Source of the DNA: Moraxellaceae bacterium
GTDB lineage: Bacteria > Pseudomonadota > Gammaproteobacteria > Pseudomonadales > Moraxellaceae
Direction of reading: 5' to 3'
Assembly (NCBI GenBank): GCA_020697295.1
Contig: JAJFBF010000027.1
Span: 1 to 37,262, forward strand
DNA: 37,262 bases
Position numbers and translations under genes: made by a program
Shown: one piece after another, positions 1-7,277 of the stretch
How positions within the stretch are numbered: the first letter of the stretch is position 1
Layout of the letters: the number at the start of each line of letters is the position of its first letter
The notes under the pieces: generated by a model
Databases searched by the model: none
The model's input: the letters and a program-made list of their open reading frames with translations, nothing else
Told to the model about the DNA's origin: nothing

Positions 1-353
1 GCTCAGGTGATACAGGGCCCGACAAAGCTCGTGACTACTCCAAATACTCCTGCTGGGATGCGCCAAGCTGGTGCATTTCCACCACGACAGAATGGAAAGC
101 CGCGGGGGACGCCAAGAAGTTACTTATTCACCACAAGAATGTATGTCAGCACCGGGTGTATGTTTCGGCTCATTATGAGCTAAAAACCGGTAAATATTTT
201 GGTGGGGCCGGGGGTGTAAAAGCAGGTGAAACCTGGACTCAGGACAGCACTCAGGCAACAGGCCGGTATCGGGTTATGTTCATCGGAAGCAAGGTGGAAA
301 ATGAGGACTTTGTTTGCCCAAAGCCAAGTGGCTGGCGTGAGCTTGGAGATTAG
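1..353 (+). CDS. Hypothetical protein, 3' end of a gene cut by the window edge
   Basis: Reading from base 3, the frame is open from the left edge to a TAG at 351-353, giving about 116 C-terminal residues. The start lies outside the window. An internal GTG at 156 would be a poor start because coding runs on upstream of it. The peptide is rich in Cys, Trp, Tyr, Gly and Lys and lacks hydrophobic stretches, which suits an extracellular or periplasmic domain, but no family was recognised. Base composition is visibly less GC-rich than the genes beyond 1.5 kb, so it may have a different history. The reading frame is well supported; the function is unknown. Confidence 0.6.
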   Translation, partial: SGDTGPDKARDYSKYSCWDAPSWCISTTTEWKAAGDAKKLLIHHKNVCQHRVYVSAHYELKTGKYFGGAGGVKAGETWTQDSTQATGRYRVMFIGSKVENEDFVCPKPSGWRELGD

Positions 354-379
354 CAGAACCCCCATTTTGGGAGAGGCGG

Positions 380-396
380 GCCAGTTTCAAACTGGC
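380..396. repeat. Perfect 17-bp palindrome
   Basis: Arms GCCAGTTT (380-387) and AAACTGGC (389-396) flank a single C. The one-base spacer argues against a simple RNA hairpin with all pairs formed and fits a dimeric protein-binding site. It lies 27 bases after the stop of the truncated first gene. Confidence 0.5.
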
Positions 397-695
397 ACCG
401 TCGACCTGTCAGTGGTATTAAAGGCGCAGTGCAAACACATGGCCACCAACCGGCGACTTTCCCGAGGGGATAACCCTGCGACCCAAGAAACCGGCACTGA
501 CCTCCGTGGCTGCGCCTGTGGATATGCCAAGCTGGAGCCAAGAATCACCGGAACTGCTATGGCCACGGCGACAGAGAGTGGCGGCGTTAGCCCTCTTGCC
601 TTGCCTCAGGCTCGGATTAGCAGCTTGCTGCGAATGGCCCCTGCAGACTTTCCGGTTCACGATACCGGCACAGGGCCTCAATCGCTACACAACAC

Positions 696-719
696 ATCAA
701 TTACTGAGCAGTAATTGAT
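696..719. repeat. Inverted repeat with 11-bp perfect arms
   Basis: Arms at 696-706 and 709-719 (ATCAATTACTG / CAGTAATTGAT) are separated by AG. The symmetry and two-base spacer look like an operator for a dimeric regulator. It sits about 90 bases upstream of the GTG start at 809 and may control the 809-2115 operon. A role in transcription stop is less likely because no T-run follows. Confidence 0.5.
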
Positions 720-749
720 TCGCGGCCCGGCCATCCCTGCCCGGGCAAC

Positions 750-769
750 AGCCTGCTAAAAGGCTTTTT
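750..769 (+). terminator. Weak rho-independent terminator candidate
   Basis: AGCCT (750-754) pairs with AGGCT (761-765) around a six-base loop and is followed by four more T. The stem is only five base pairs. It would end transcription from the left before the operon that starts at 809. Confidence 0.45.
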
Positions 770-808
770 CAGCATGGCCCTAATAATTATAAAACAGGAG
801 ACAAAAAA

Positions 809-1498
809 GTGGGCTTCAGATCGGGATTATTTTTTTGCGCGAGTTTATTGCTTGCGATGTCCGCCGCGGCGCAAGCCGGGGATTACCCAGAAAAGCGCCT
901 GGAACTTGAAAATGGAGAATTGAATCTGGTCGTGGAGGACCGGGAAGCAACCGTGCAGCTCAGCGATGGCGTGCTGATCCCGGAGCGCTCCGAGGAAGGC
1001 TGCGAACCCGCTATTGGCGGCACACAACAACCGACAGGCTACTTTGGCCTGATCTATTCAATTACGCAGAAAAAAATTGAGCGACTCAATTTCTTCGGCG
1101 GCTTCGATTCCATGCAAGTAAGCCCGACTGAATTGGCTGGACCCGATGATACCAGCGGAGCCCTGGCTGGCTCGGTTCTTTTTCGCCTGAATGCGACGGC
1201 GCCCATAAACGGCCCCGTGGTAGTGGAGCGAGAATTCAAAGGCATTGTCACCAGCGATCCGGAAAGACTGGTCGTGGGCCAGTATATCGAGACGTTTGGT
1301 GTCGGCGAGGAGCGGACTTGTGTCTACCGCCGCTATCTTAAGATGCGGTCACCGGCACTGAGCGGCGATATCGGAGAGTCTACGTCGCCGGACTTGATCT
1401 CGATCATCAAGGCTTACTTGCGGGATAAGGTGCTAGCGCCTGGATCCTCGAATACCACAAAAAAGACTAAAGATACTGCTATTGGCGTGAGGGGCTAA
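809..1498 (+). CDS. Secreted protein of unknown family
   Basis: The GTG start is preceded by CAGGAG at 795-800 with suitable spacing. The 229-residue product begins with a clear signal peptide: a hydrophobic core at about residues 5-18, then Ala-rich cleavage-like sequence ending AQA around residue 23. The mature part is acidic, with two Cys (in EEGC and RTC) that could form a disulfide, and looks beta-rich. No family was recognised. The stop is two bases before the ATG of the next gene, so the two are almost certainly co-transcribed and probably translationally coupled. Its likely place is the periplasm or cell surface, perhaps as a partner of the GlyGly-CTERM protein that follows. Confidence 0.72.
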   Translation: MGFRSGLFFCASLLLAMSAAAQAGDYPEKRLELENGELNLVVEDREATVQLSDGVLIPERSEEGCEPAIGGTQQPTGYFGLIYSITQKKIERLNFFGGFDSMQVSPTELAGPDDTSGALAGSVLFRLNATAPINGPVVVEREFKGIVTSDPERLVVGQYIETFGVGEERTCVYRRYLKMRSPALSGDIGESTSPDLISIIKAYLRDKVLAPGSSNTTKKTKDTAIGVRG

Positions 1499-1500
1499 GC

Positions 1501-2115
1501 ATGAAAACTGAACAATTGATGCTGAAGAGCCTTTCCCGCGGCTTTGCTGTGCTGGCGTTTGCCCTGTACACGGCAGCCGCCTCGGCAGCGACGGCGGTGG
1601 CGCCGGTAACCGGCTTCCTGCTCGAAACCGATACCTCGGCGCCGGAACTGGCGACCGCAGTCGCCGTCTTCGAAGACGTCGTCCTGCCATCGGACGAAGC
1701 GACGCTCATATTCCCCTACAGCTTTGTCGGAGCACTGGCTACGAACACTCTGACGGTGAGCTTTACCACGACGGAGGACGGCGAGGTGTTTCTGGACTTG
1801 CTGTCTGAGCTGACAGCGACAACTGAAGACAAGCTGGATTACCTGGTCTTCGACAGCGCCGCCGTTGCCGGCAAGACCGGCACACTGAAGGTCACCCTCG
1901 CCAATACCGGCATAGATACAGCAGCCACTTCGGAGCTGTTCCTGGCGGAGGTCGGTGAGACCCGCGATGCCTCGTCCGAAGTGTTCACGCTTGCACCGCT
2001 AGCCGTTGGAAGCGGCGGAAGTGGTGGCGGGAGCAGTGGCGGTGCCTTTGGATTATTCGCGGCATTGAGCCTGCTGCTGGTGGCGGGCGTGCGAATGAAG
2101 CGAAGCCGTCGCTGA
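1501..2115 (+). CDS. Exported protein with GlyGly-CTERM sorting tail
   Basis: This 204-residue protein has an N-terminal signal peptide (hydrophobic core about 14-28, AAASAA at the end) and a three-part C-terminus: a Gly/Ser run at 170-181, a hydrophobic helix at about 182-197 and a basic end (KRSRR). That architecture is the GlyGly-CTERM signal, known from other Gammaproteobacteria to be processed by rhombosortase, a rhomboid-family protease, often for proteins exported by type II secretion. The central region (31-169) is Ala/Thr/Glu-rich, beta-like and lacks Cys. It resembles no enzyme I recognise. It follows the secreted protein at 809-1498 by two bases. The tail assignment is strong; the function of the body is unknown. 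Confidence 0.78.
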   Translation: MKTEQLMLKSLSRGFAVLAFALYTAAASAATAVAPVTGFLLETDTSAPELATAVAVFEDVVLPSDEATLIFPYSFVGALATNTLTVSFTTTEDGEVFLDLLSELTATTEDKLDYLVFDSAAVAGKTGTLKVTLANTGIDTAATSELFLAEVGETRDASSEVFTLAPLAVGSGGSGGGSSGGAFGLFAALSLLLVAGVRMKRSRR

Positions 2116-2198
2116 GTACCTGCAGATGCGTCCTTCGATACTTCCATAGCATCAGACTGGGGCGCGTTGATCCGGTCAGCGAGGAGAGTTGGTAAAAT

Positions 2199-2225
2199 GG
2201 AGCCCTCGCGGCTCCTTTTTATTTT
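2199..2225 (+). terminator. Strong rho-independent terminator, probably bidirectional
   Basis: GGAGCC (2199-2204) and GGCTCC (2210-2215) form a six-pair GC stem with a five-base loop, followed by T5ATT on the plus strand. On the minus strand the hairpin is followed by ATTTTA, so it may also end the convergent gene that stops at 2226. Confidence 0.85.
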
Positions 2226-2918
2226 TCAGCCCACTCCCAGCTGCACATTGAAGCGCGTCACCCACCACAGCCGCGCCGACAACGTGATGTGCAGGTTCAG
2301 CAGCAGCATTAGCCACCACTCGATGCCATCGTCCACACGATCATGAATGGCGTCAAAGGGCTCCAAGGCCGCGCTCATAACGCCGATCAGCAGCATCACC
2401 ATCACCAGCCACCAGAGCAGACGAAGTAGCCAAGGCGACACCGGCCGGATGAGCATGCCTGTCCGCAGCTGCCCCGTTAGCAGCAGTTGCGCGAGATACG
2501 TCAGCGAGAATCCCAGCACGGCGCCCGCGCGACGCAGCAACTGCGCCGCCTCACCCCCCTCCCCCAACGCTGCCGTATAAGCAATCACGCAGAGCGCGCC
2601 ACTCACGCCGAGCCATGCCATAAAGCGCGGCCGGTTGTCGCGTGCGCCCAGCGCCCGCAGCCACTGCTGCATGAGGCTCCAGTAGAGCACCATGACCACG
2701 GCGGCCATGGTCACCAATGGCTTGAATACCAGCTTGCCGGGCAGCACCCGTCCGGTAGCGCTTATGGAGTGACAATCCAGCCCGTAGGGCAGGCACCCGT
2801 TAAAGTGGCCACTGGCGACCCCAAGCAGCCAGCTCGCATGCAGGGCAAGCAGGCACAGCCCAGCGGCCACTAACGGAAGGGGCCAGAGAGGGAACGGAGG
2901 CAGCGGATGGTGAGACAT
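2226..2918 (-). CDS. Multi-pass inner-membrane protein, unknown function
   Basis: The 230-residue product is dominated by hydrophobic segments, about six by eye (roughly 10-33, 68-84, 101-117, 130-148, 162-182 and 200-218). A two-Cys loop (CLPYGLDC) follows the first segment. The layout, with a short N-terminus, a polar loop after the first helix and evenly spaced later helices, recalls Frag1/DRAM/Sfk1-type proteins, but no decisive motif was seen and this is only a suggestion. No strong ribosome-binding site precedes the ATG. It lies downstream of the rhodanese gene on the same strand, with a terminator-like hairpin between them, so it may be transcribed separately. Confidence 0.65.
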   Translation of the reverse strand: MSHHPLPPFPLWPLPLVAAGLCLLALHASWLLGVASGHFNGCLPYGLDCHSISATGRVLPGKLVFKPLVTMAAVVMVLYWSLMQQWLRALGARDNRPRFMAWLGVSGALCVIAYTAALGEGGEAAQLLRRAGAVLGFSLTYLAQLLLTGQLRTGMLIRPVSPWLLRLLWWLVMVMLLIGVMSAALEPFDAIHDRVDDGIEWWLMLLLNLHITLSARLWWVTRFNVQLGVG

Positions 2919-2951
2919 GCTTTTCAGTAAAGCCTTGCTGTCGCCAGGCGC

Positions 2952-2980
2952 AATAAAGAGCCCGGCGCGAGGCTGGGCCC
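2952..2980 (-). terminator. Terminator candidate after the rhodanese gene
   Basis: Read on the minus strand, GGGCCC (2980-2975) pairs with GGGCTC (2963-2958), with one G-T wobble, and is followed by TTTATT. It lies 24 bases after the rhodanese stop. Confidence 0.5.
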
Positions 2981-3003
2981 TTTGAACATGAAGGAGACCA
3001 GAC

Positions 3004-3378
3004 TCAGCGGGCGACAGGCCGCCCTTGCTGCTGCCAGTCCTGCATGTCGCCGGTGAGATGCTCGAGCTGCGTAAAGCCCTGCTTTTCGAGGAACTCGGCT
3101 GCGATGGCGCTGCGGCGGCCGCTCTTGCAATAGACCACCACCGGCTTCTGCTTCCAGTCCTTCAGCATCGGCTCGCTACCGGTGAGGATGTCATGGGGCA
3201 GGTTGATGGCGCCCGGCACATGCCCGGCCGCGAATTCTTCGCTGGAGCGGACATCGACCACCAGCACCTGTTCGCCGCCGGCCTGGCGCTGCAAGAGCTC
3301 CTGCGCAGGCGTTTCCTTCCAGCCTGCATGGGCGCTACCGGCCAGCAGGAGCAGCAGCAACATTGCCGTTTTTTTCAT
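3004..3378 (-). CDS. Periplasmic single-domain rhodanese
   Basis: This 124-residue protein has a signal peptide (MKKTAMLLLL core, cleavage likely after AHA at residue 18) and one rhodanese domain. The family landmarks are present: VDVR at 41-44, the GHVPGAINLP strand-turn at 52-61 and the active-site loop CKSGRR at 84-89, with Cys84 as the sulfur-accepting residue. Members transfer sulfane sulfur between donors and thiol acceptors. The signal peptide places this one in the periplasm, where its physiological substrate is not known. GAGGAAG lies six bases before the ATG. The gene stands alone with a probable terminator behind it. Confidence 0.88.
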   Translation of the reverse strand: MKKTAMLLLLLLAGSAHAGWKETPAQELLQRQAGGEQVLVVDVRSSEEFAAGHVPGAINLPHDILTGSEPMLKDWKQKPVVVYCKSGRRSAIAAEFLEKQGFTQLEHLTGDMQDWQQQGRPVAR

Positions 3379-3508
3379 GGCAGCTTCCTCATCGCATGGG
3401 TGCCCGACAGGGCGAATGACGTGACTCTAGTATGGATCGCCGAAGCCCGGTTTGATCCAGCACCACGTCACAAGGCCGTGCCTGGCCAGTGCTGATGCGA
3501 GGCTTCCC

Positions 3509-4207
3509 TCAAGGCGCATGGGCAGCCGTCGCCTGCTGCCGCTCAATCTCATAAAAGCGCACCAGCAGGATGCCCACCAGCTGCGAGAACAGCAGGCCTA
3601 CAAGGTCGAGCAGGCTCACCAGGACGACCTGCAGCGCCAGGGGCGCGTCTGCCAGGTGCTGGCCGAGGGCATTGAGGCCGCTCAGTACCAGGTACAGCAT
3701 CAGGAACAGGGTCACGAGGCACAGGGCCACGGCCCAGGACTGCGGGCGGAACCGGGCCCACGCCGCCTGCAGCGCCGCCGTGGCCGTCACCTCTTCAGCC
3801 ATGACGATGACATAGGCGGGCAGCAGCACGCCCATGAGGTAGATGCCGGGAACGATAAGCAGGAAAAGACCGGCCACGATGGCAAGCCCGGCCAGGACCT
3901 GGACCGCGGCCAGCGACAGCGACCGCTGCAGGGCATCGCCCCAGAGTCTCGCCGGTCCGCGCTCCTGCTGGCGCAGGACGGCCAGGGTGTAACGGATGGT
4001 GAGGGCCGTGGCCAGCACGCCGGCCAGCATCTGGGGAACCAACAAGAGGACGTCGGCCATGGCCTTGTCCGGATCGACGTCATGGATGGCGAAGAAGCGG
4101 TAATTGGCCAGTGCCAGCAAGGGCAGAACCGGCGCCAGCCGCCAGAGCAGGTCGGTCAGGTGATGCCAGAAAAAGTACAGGGCTTCGTTGAGACGCTGGA
4201 AGATCAT
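3509..4207 (-). CDS. YciC / UPF0259-like membrane protein
   Basis: The 232-residue product has about six hydrophobic segments and a central VPGIYL motif at the end of a long helix, followed by the PAYVIVMAEE stretch. That combination is typical of the YciC/UPF0259 group and of glycerophosphodiesterase membrane-domain relatives. These are inner-membrane proteins, and their biochemical role is not established. The N-terminus has a short amphipathic lead (MIFQRLNEALYFFW), as usual for the group. It is transcribed away from the coiled-coil gene at 4381, and their promoters must lie in the 173 bases between. The family call is made by pattern and is moderately secure. Confidence 0.68.
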   Translation of the reverse strand: MIFQRLNEALYFFWHHLTDLLWRLAPVLPLLALANYRFFAIHDVDPDKAMADVLLLVPQMLAGVLATALTIRYTLAVLRQQERGPARLWGDALQRSLSLAAVQVLAGLAIVAGLFLLIVPGIYLMGVLLPAYVIVMAEEVTATAALQAAWARFRPQSWAVALCLVTLFLMLYLVLSGLNALGQHLADAPLALQVVLVSLLDLVGLLFSQLVGILLVRFYEIERQQATAAHAP

Positions 4208-4380
4208 CCGCTGTTTAGTCCGCTGGGAGCTTTCAAATTGACAGGTTGGCAGGTACTGACCACCATCGGAGGTTTGACAGGGTCGGCCCCATATCGGGTC
4301 GGCTTGAGGTCACCACGCCAGGCGGCAAGTCTCCGCTGCCATCCGGCGCGATGCAATCGCTGGGCATTGAGGAGGAAAAG

Positions 4381-4764
4381 ATGGAAAAGCGCCAGGCGCT
4401 TATCGGGGGTATTGCGGCAGTCGTGCTGTTGGCGGCGGGCGGCTTCTGGTGGGTCACCAACATGGCTGAGCCCGCGGCAGAGGAAGTCATGGTGGTCACG
4501 CCCAAGCCCAAGCCGGCCGCCGTGCCTCCTGCCCCGGCCGCCCCCGCGCCCGCGACGCCTGAATCCGATGCCGTCGCCCTGGGCGAGGAAGAGGCCGACC
4601 GCATCAAGGCGGAGGCCGATGACCTCGCCGCCCGCGCCGCCGACCTCGAAGAGCAGGTGCGGGACGGGGAGATGATCCTCGATGCCCAGACCAAGAAGAT
4701 CGCCAAGCTGGAGGCAGAACTGAAGGCACTGGGCGTCAAGCCGTCCGACCCCAAGAAAAAGTAA
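4381..4764 (+). CDS. Membrane-anchored Pro/Ala-linker coiled-coil protein
   Basis: The start at 4381 was chosen over an upstream in-frame ATG at 4246 because GAGGAGGAAAAG lies directly before it and a clean N-terminal transmembrane anchor follows (residues about 7-27, GGIAAVVLLAAGGFWW). The 127-residue product then has a Pro/Ala-rich linker (about 40-62) and an acidic/basic heptad-like coiled coil (about 68-120, with EEEADRIKAEADDLAARAADLEEQ-type spacing). It ends in a Lys run. The chain after the anchor is most likely periplasmic, but topology is not certain. No catalytic motif is present, so a scaffold or spacer role is plausible. A strong hairpin follows at 4779-4801. Confidence 0.7.
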   Translation: MEKRQALIGGIAAVVLLAAGGFWWVTNMAEPAAEEVMVVTPKPKPAAVPPAPAAPAPATPESDAVALGEEEADRIKAEADDLAARAADLEEQVRDGEMILDAQTKKIAKLEAELKALGVKPSDPKKK

Positions 4765-4778
4765 GCTGCTGGCCGACC

Positions 4779-4801
4779 GTCACGGCAGATTTTGCCGTGA
4801 C
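4779..4801 (+). terminator. Hairpin after the coiled-coil gene, no T-run
   Basis: Perfect nine-base arms GTCACGGCA (4779-4787) and TGCCGTGAC (4793-4801) enclose GATTT. GGCC on each side can extend the pairing. No T-run follows, so it may be a weak terminator, an mRNA 3'-end stabiliser or a protein-binding palindrome. Confidence 0.5.
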
Positions 4802-4868
4802 CGGCCGCTGTCACATTGCAGCGCGGCGCGGTGGCGCTAGAGTGGGCCTGAACCGAGGATGCCCCTTC

Positions 4869-5879
4869 ATGCGCCGACTGACCATCGCCCTGCTCGCCAC
4901 CCTCCTGCCCGCCGCCGCTCCGGCCGCGCCGCCCAACGATTCCCGCGTGGATGCCGCCGCCTGCCGACGCATCTCCACCCCGGCGGGTCCGCACAGCCTC
5001 CTCCCCCTGCCCGACAGTCCACGCCTGCTGATCTCGGCCCACGACCGGCGCAATTTCGAAAAGCCGGGCGACCTGCACATCTATGACACCCTGGCCGGCC
5101 AGCTGCGCCGCCTGCCGCGCACCGGCGAGCCCGCGGGCCTGGTGCTGCGCCCGCACCACATGGATATCGTGAGCCGGGGCAAGGACACCCTGCTCTACCT
5201 TATCAACCATGATGAAGACTCGCCCAACAGCCGCCGGCACAGCGTCCTGGTCTACGCGCTGGAAGCGGACCGCCTGGTGTTCCGCAAGCGCTACGCCGAT
5301 CCTTTGCTGAGCTCGCCCAACCATCTCTCCGTCGCTCCCGATGGCGACATCTATGTCACCAATGACCGGCGCGACGGCAGCAGCGTGGTGGAGCTGCTGC
5401 TGCGCGAGAAAAAGGCGAACGTGGTGCAATACCGAGAGGGGCGCGGCTGGCGCGTGGTGGCGGAGGGCCTGAGCTTTCCCAATGGCGTGAAGGCCGAAGC
5501 GGAGCGGGTACTGGTGGTGATGACCTTCGGCAATGCCATGTTGACCTGGCCGCGCCTGCCCGACGGTACCCTCGGCGTACGCGAGCAGGTGGTGAGCCTG
5601 CCGGCCCTGGACGGACTCAATCCGGGCCCCGACCCTGGTACCTGGCTGACGGTATCGCACGGGCCGCTGCTGGATTTCCTGCGCCACAAGCGCTCGAGCG
5701 GGCATCCCTCCCGTGCCACCGTGTTCCTGGTGAATCCGGGCACGCGCAGCTTCCAGCCCTTCTTCAGTGACGACGGCCAGCGCATCAGCGCCATGTCCAA
5801 TGTCGTGCTGGCGGGTCAGGCGCTGTACATCGGCCAGTCCTTTGACAGCTTTATCCTGCGCTGCCCGCTCAAGGGCTGA
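4869..5879 (+). CDS. Exported paraoxonase-like (PON/SMP-30 type) beta-propeller
   Basis: The ATG at 4869 is preferred to one at 4797. It follows GAGGA at 4855-4859 and starts a signal peptide (MRRLTIALLATLLPAAAPAA). The 336-residue product can be aligned by eye to human PON1. Cys32 and Cys332 match the Cys pair that closes the propeller. His96 (PHHM) and His114 (INHDED) match the His dyad. Asn151 (SPNHLS) and the FPNG Asn match two calcium ligands. The ligand positions equivalent to PON1 Glu53/Asp54 read His/Ser here, and Asn270 appears to be Gly after a kept Asp. Known relatives are calcium-dependent lactonases and esterases. Activity here is uncertain because some ligands differ. A possible promoter is TTGCAG (4816) with TAGAGT (4838). 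Confidence 0.75.
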   Translation: MRRLTIALLATLLPAAAPAAPPNDSRVDAAACRRISTPAGPHSLLPLPDSPRLLISAHDRRNFEKPGDLHIYDTLAGQLRRLPRTGEPAGLVLRPHHMDIVSRGKDTLLYLINHDEDSPNSRRHSVLVYALEADRLVFRKRYADPLLSSPNHLSVAPDGDIYVTNDRRDGSSVVELLLREKKANVVQYREGRGWRVVAEGLSFPNGVKAEAERVLVVMTFGNAMLTWPRLPDGTLGVREQVVSLPALDGLNPGPDPGTWLTVSHGPLLDFLRHKRSSGHPSRATVFLVNPGTRSFQPFFSDDGQRISAMSNVVLAGQALYIGQSFDSFILRCPLKG

Positions 5880-5889
5880 TCGCCTTAGG

Positions 5890-5921
5890 GGCCCTGAATA
5901 AACGCTCATTTATTCAGGGCC
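5890..5921. terminator. Long perfect hairpin between convergent genes
   Basis: Thirteen-base perfect arms, GGCCCTGAATAAA (5890-5902) and TTTATTCAGGGCC (5909-5921), enclose a six-base loop. It lies ten bases after the paraoxonase-like stop and 72 bases beyond the dctM stop on the other strand. No T-run follows in either direction, though the A/T-rich inner stem could itself act. A two-way terminator or 3'-end protecting structure is the likely role. Confidence 0.65.
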
Positions 5922-5959
5922 TTGGAACCTGTTCCAGCAGGGAGCTCTGCATGCGGTCA

Positions 5960-5977
5960 GTCGGGACAAATCCCGAC
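5960..5977 (-). terminator. Hairpin just after dctM
   Basis: GTCGGGA (5960-5966) and TCCCGAC (5971-5977) form a perfect seven-pair stem with loop CAAA. It lies 16 bases beyond the dctM stop. There is no T-run. It may protect the TRAP operon mRNA end or belong to a REP-like dispersed family, but no second copy was seen in this window. Confidence 0.45.
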
Positions 5978-5993
5978 CTGCAGGAATCGGCAT

Positions 5994-7277
5994 TCAGTGG
6001 CTGATAAAGGCGAGGCTCAGCCAGGGCACGTAGGTGATGATGAGCGCGGCCACCAGCAGCACCAGCGAAAACGGCAGGGCTGCATAGGCGAGCTCGATCA
6101 GCGGCTTGCGGAAGCGGTAGCTGCCGATGACCAGGTTCATGCCCACCGGCGGCAGGCAGTAACCGATTTCCATGGTGGCCAGGAAAATGATGCCCAGGTG
6201 CACCGGATGCACGCCGTAACCCACCGCCATGGGCAGGATCAGGGGCACCATGATCACCAGTGCCGAGAAGATGTCCAGCATCATGCCCAGCAGCAGCAGG
6301 AAGGCCGTCAGCGCCAGCAGGAACACGTATTTGCTGTGGATATGTTCGCGCACCATGTCGAATAGCCGGGTCGGCACTTCGGCATCGATCAGCCAGTTGG
6401 TAAACGACATGGCCACGCCCACGATGAGCAGCACGCTGCCCACCATCATCATGGCTTCGCGCATGATGCGCGGCAGCGCCGCGAAACGAATCTCGCGATA
6501 GACCAGCACCTGCGTCACCAGCACGTAGAGCGCCGTCACCGCTGCCGCCTCCGACACCGCGAAGTAGCCGCCGTAGATGCCGGCAAACACGAAAACCGGC
6601 AAGGGCAATTCCCACTTGGCTTCGGCCATGGCGGAACGCAATTCCCCCCAGGAGAAGGCCTGCAGGGGAATGTTGTGCTGCTTGGTGACGCGCAGGCCAA
6701 ACAGCGACAGCAGGATGATCATCAGCAGGCAGGGCAGCAGGCCCGCGGTGAACACAGCCTGGATGGTGACGCCGGCCCCCGAGGGCAACTGCTGGGCGAT
6801 CACCGCATAGAGGATCAGGGGAAGCGAAGGCGGCAGCAGCAGGCCCAGGGCCCCCGAGCTCGTGACCAGGCCAAGCGAGAACCGGTCCGGATAGCCCGCC
6901 ATCTTGAGCGCGGGATAGAGCATGGCCCCGAGAGCGACGATGGTGACGCCGCTGGCGCCGGTGAAGGCGGTCAGGAAGGCGCAGGTCAGGAAGGCCACCA
7001 CGGGCAGGCCGCCGGGCATCCAGCCCAGTCCGGCGCGCGCGAGGCGCACCAGGCGCTCGGAAGTACGTGACTCGCCGAGCAGGTAGCCGGCGAGCGTGAA
7101 CAGCGGCAGCGCCAGCAGCAGCGGCGTATCGACCAGGCGATAGAGCTCGACGCCGATCACGGTGAGGGGGGTTTCACCCGTATAGAAACCCAGCATGGCC
7201 GCGGCGGCAATCACGGCGAAGATGGGCGCGCCCGCAAAGGCCGCCAGCAGGATGACGGCAATGATCAGAAAGGTCAT
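5994..7277 (-). CDS. dctM: TRAP transporter large permease subunit (DctM family)
   Basis: This 427-residue protein is hydrophobic throughout with about 12 membrane segments, as expected for the DctM subunit that carries substrate and sodium across the inner membrane. Family marks include the FTGASGVTIVALGAMLYP region (about 106-125), the GLLLPPSLPLILYAV stretch (about 147-161) and the late LPPVGMNLVIG motif. The length is normal for the family. Its ATG overlaps the dctQ stop by four bases (ATGA), so the two membrane subunits are translationally coupled. It is the last gene of the tatT-dctP-dctQ-dctM operon. Substrate cannot be read from this subunit. Confidence 0.95.
   Translation of the reverse strand: MTFLIIAVILLAAFAGAPIFAVIAAAAMLGFYTGETPLTVIGVELYRLVDTPLLLALPLFTLAGYLLGESRTSERLVRLARAGLGWMPGGLPVVAFLTCAFLTAFTGASGVTIVALGAMLYPALKMAGYPDRFSLGLVTSSGALGLLLPPSLPLILYAVIAQQLPSGAGVTIQAVFTAGLLPCLLMIILLSLFGLRVTKQHNIPLQAFSWGELRSAMAEAKWELPLPVFVFAGIYGGYFAVSEAAAVTALYVLVTQVLVYREIRFAALPRIMREAMMMVGSVLLIVGVAMSFTNWLIDAEVPTRLFDMVREHIHSKYVFLLALTAFLLLLGMMLDIFSALVIMVPLILPMAVGYGVHPVHLGIIFLATMEIGYCLPPVGMNLVIGSYRFRKPLIELAYAALPFSLVLLVAALIITYVPWLSLAFISH

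Larger units (their letters stand above)
354..808. other. Gene-poor stretch with palindromes
   Basis: No convincing gene is seen in these 455 bases. A plus-strand ORF running from 226 to 714 has no recognisable protein character and overlaps the previous gene in another frame. The stretch holds a perfect palindrome at 380-396, a long inverted repeat at 696-719 and a terminator-like hairpin at 750-769. An AT-rich segment around 780-795 lies just ahead of the next gene and could contain its promoter. It may be a decayed gene or a regulatory region. Confidence 0.5.

Noticed and set aside
226-714. 162-residue plus-strand open frame at the left end
   Set aside because: It overlaps the truncated first gene in a different frame, has no ribosome-binding site or domain, and ends inside the inverted repeat.
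4238-4302. TTGACA boxes upstream of the coiled-coil gene (4238 and 4274)
   Set aside because: Neither has a recognisable -10 box 16-18 bases downstream, so no promoter is called.
3452-4675. 407-residue open frame on the plus strand over the YciC-like gene
   Set aside because: Gln/His-rich composition without motifs, antisense to a convincing membrane protein and then running out of frame through the coiled-coil gene.
4233-5909. 558-residue minus-strand open frame over the paraoxonase-like gene
   Set aside because: Composition is that of an antisense shadow, while the plus strand has signal peptide, ribosome-binding site and family residues.
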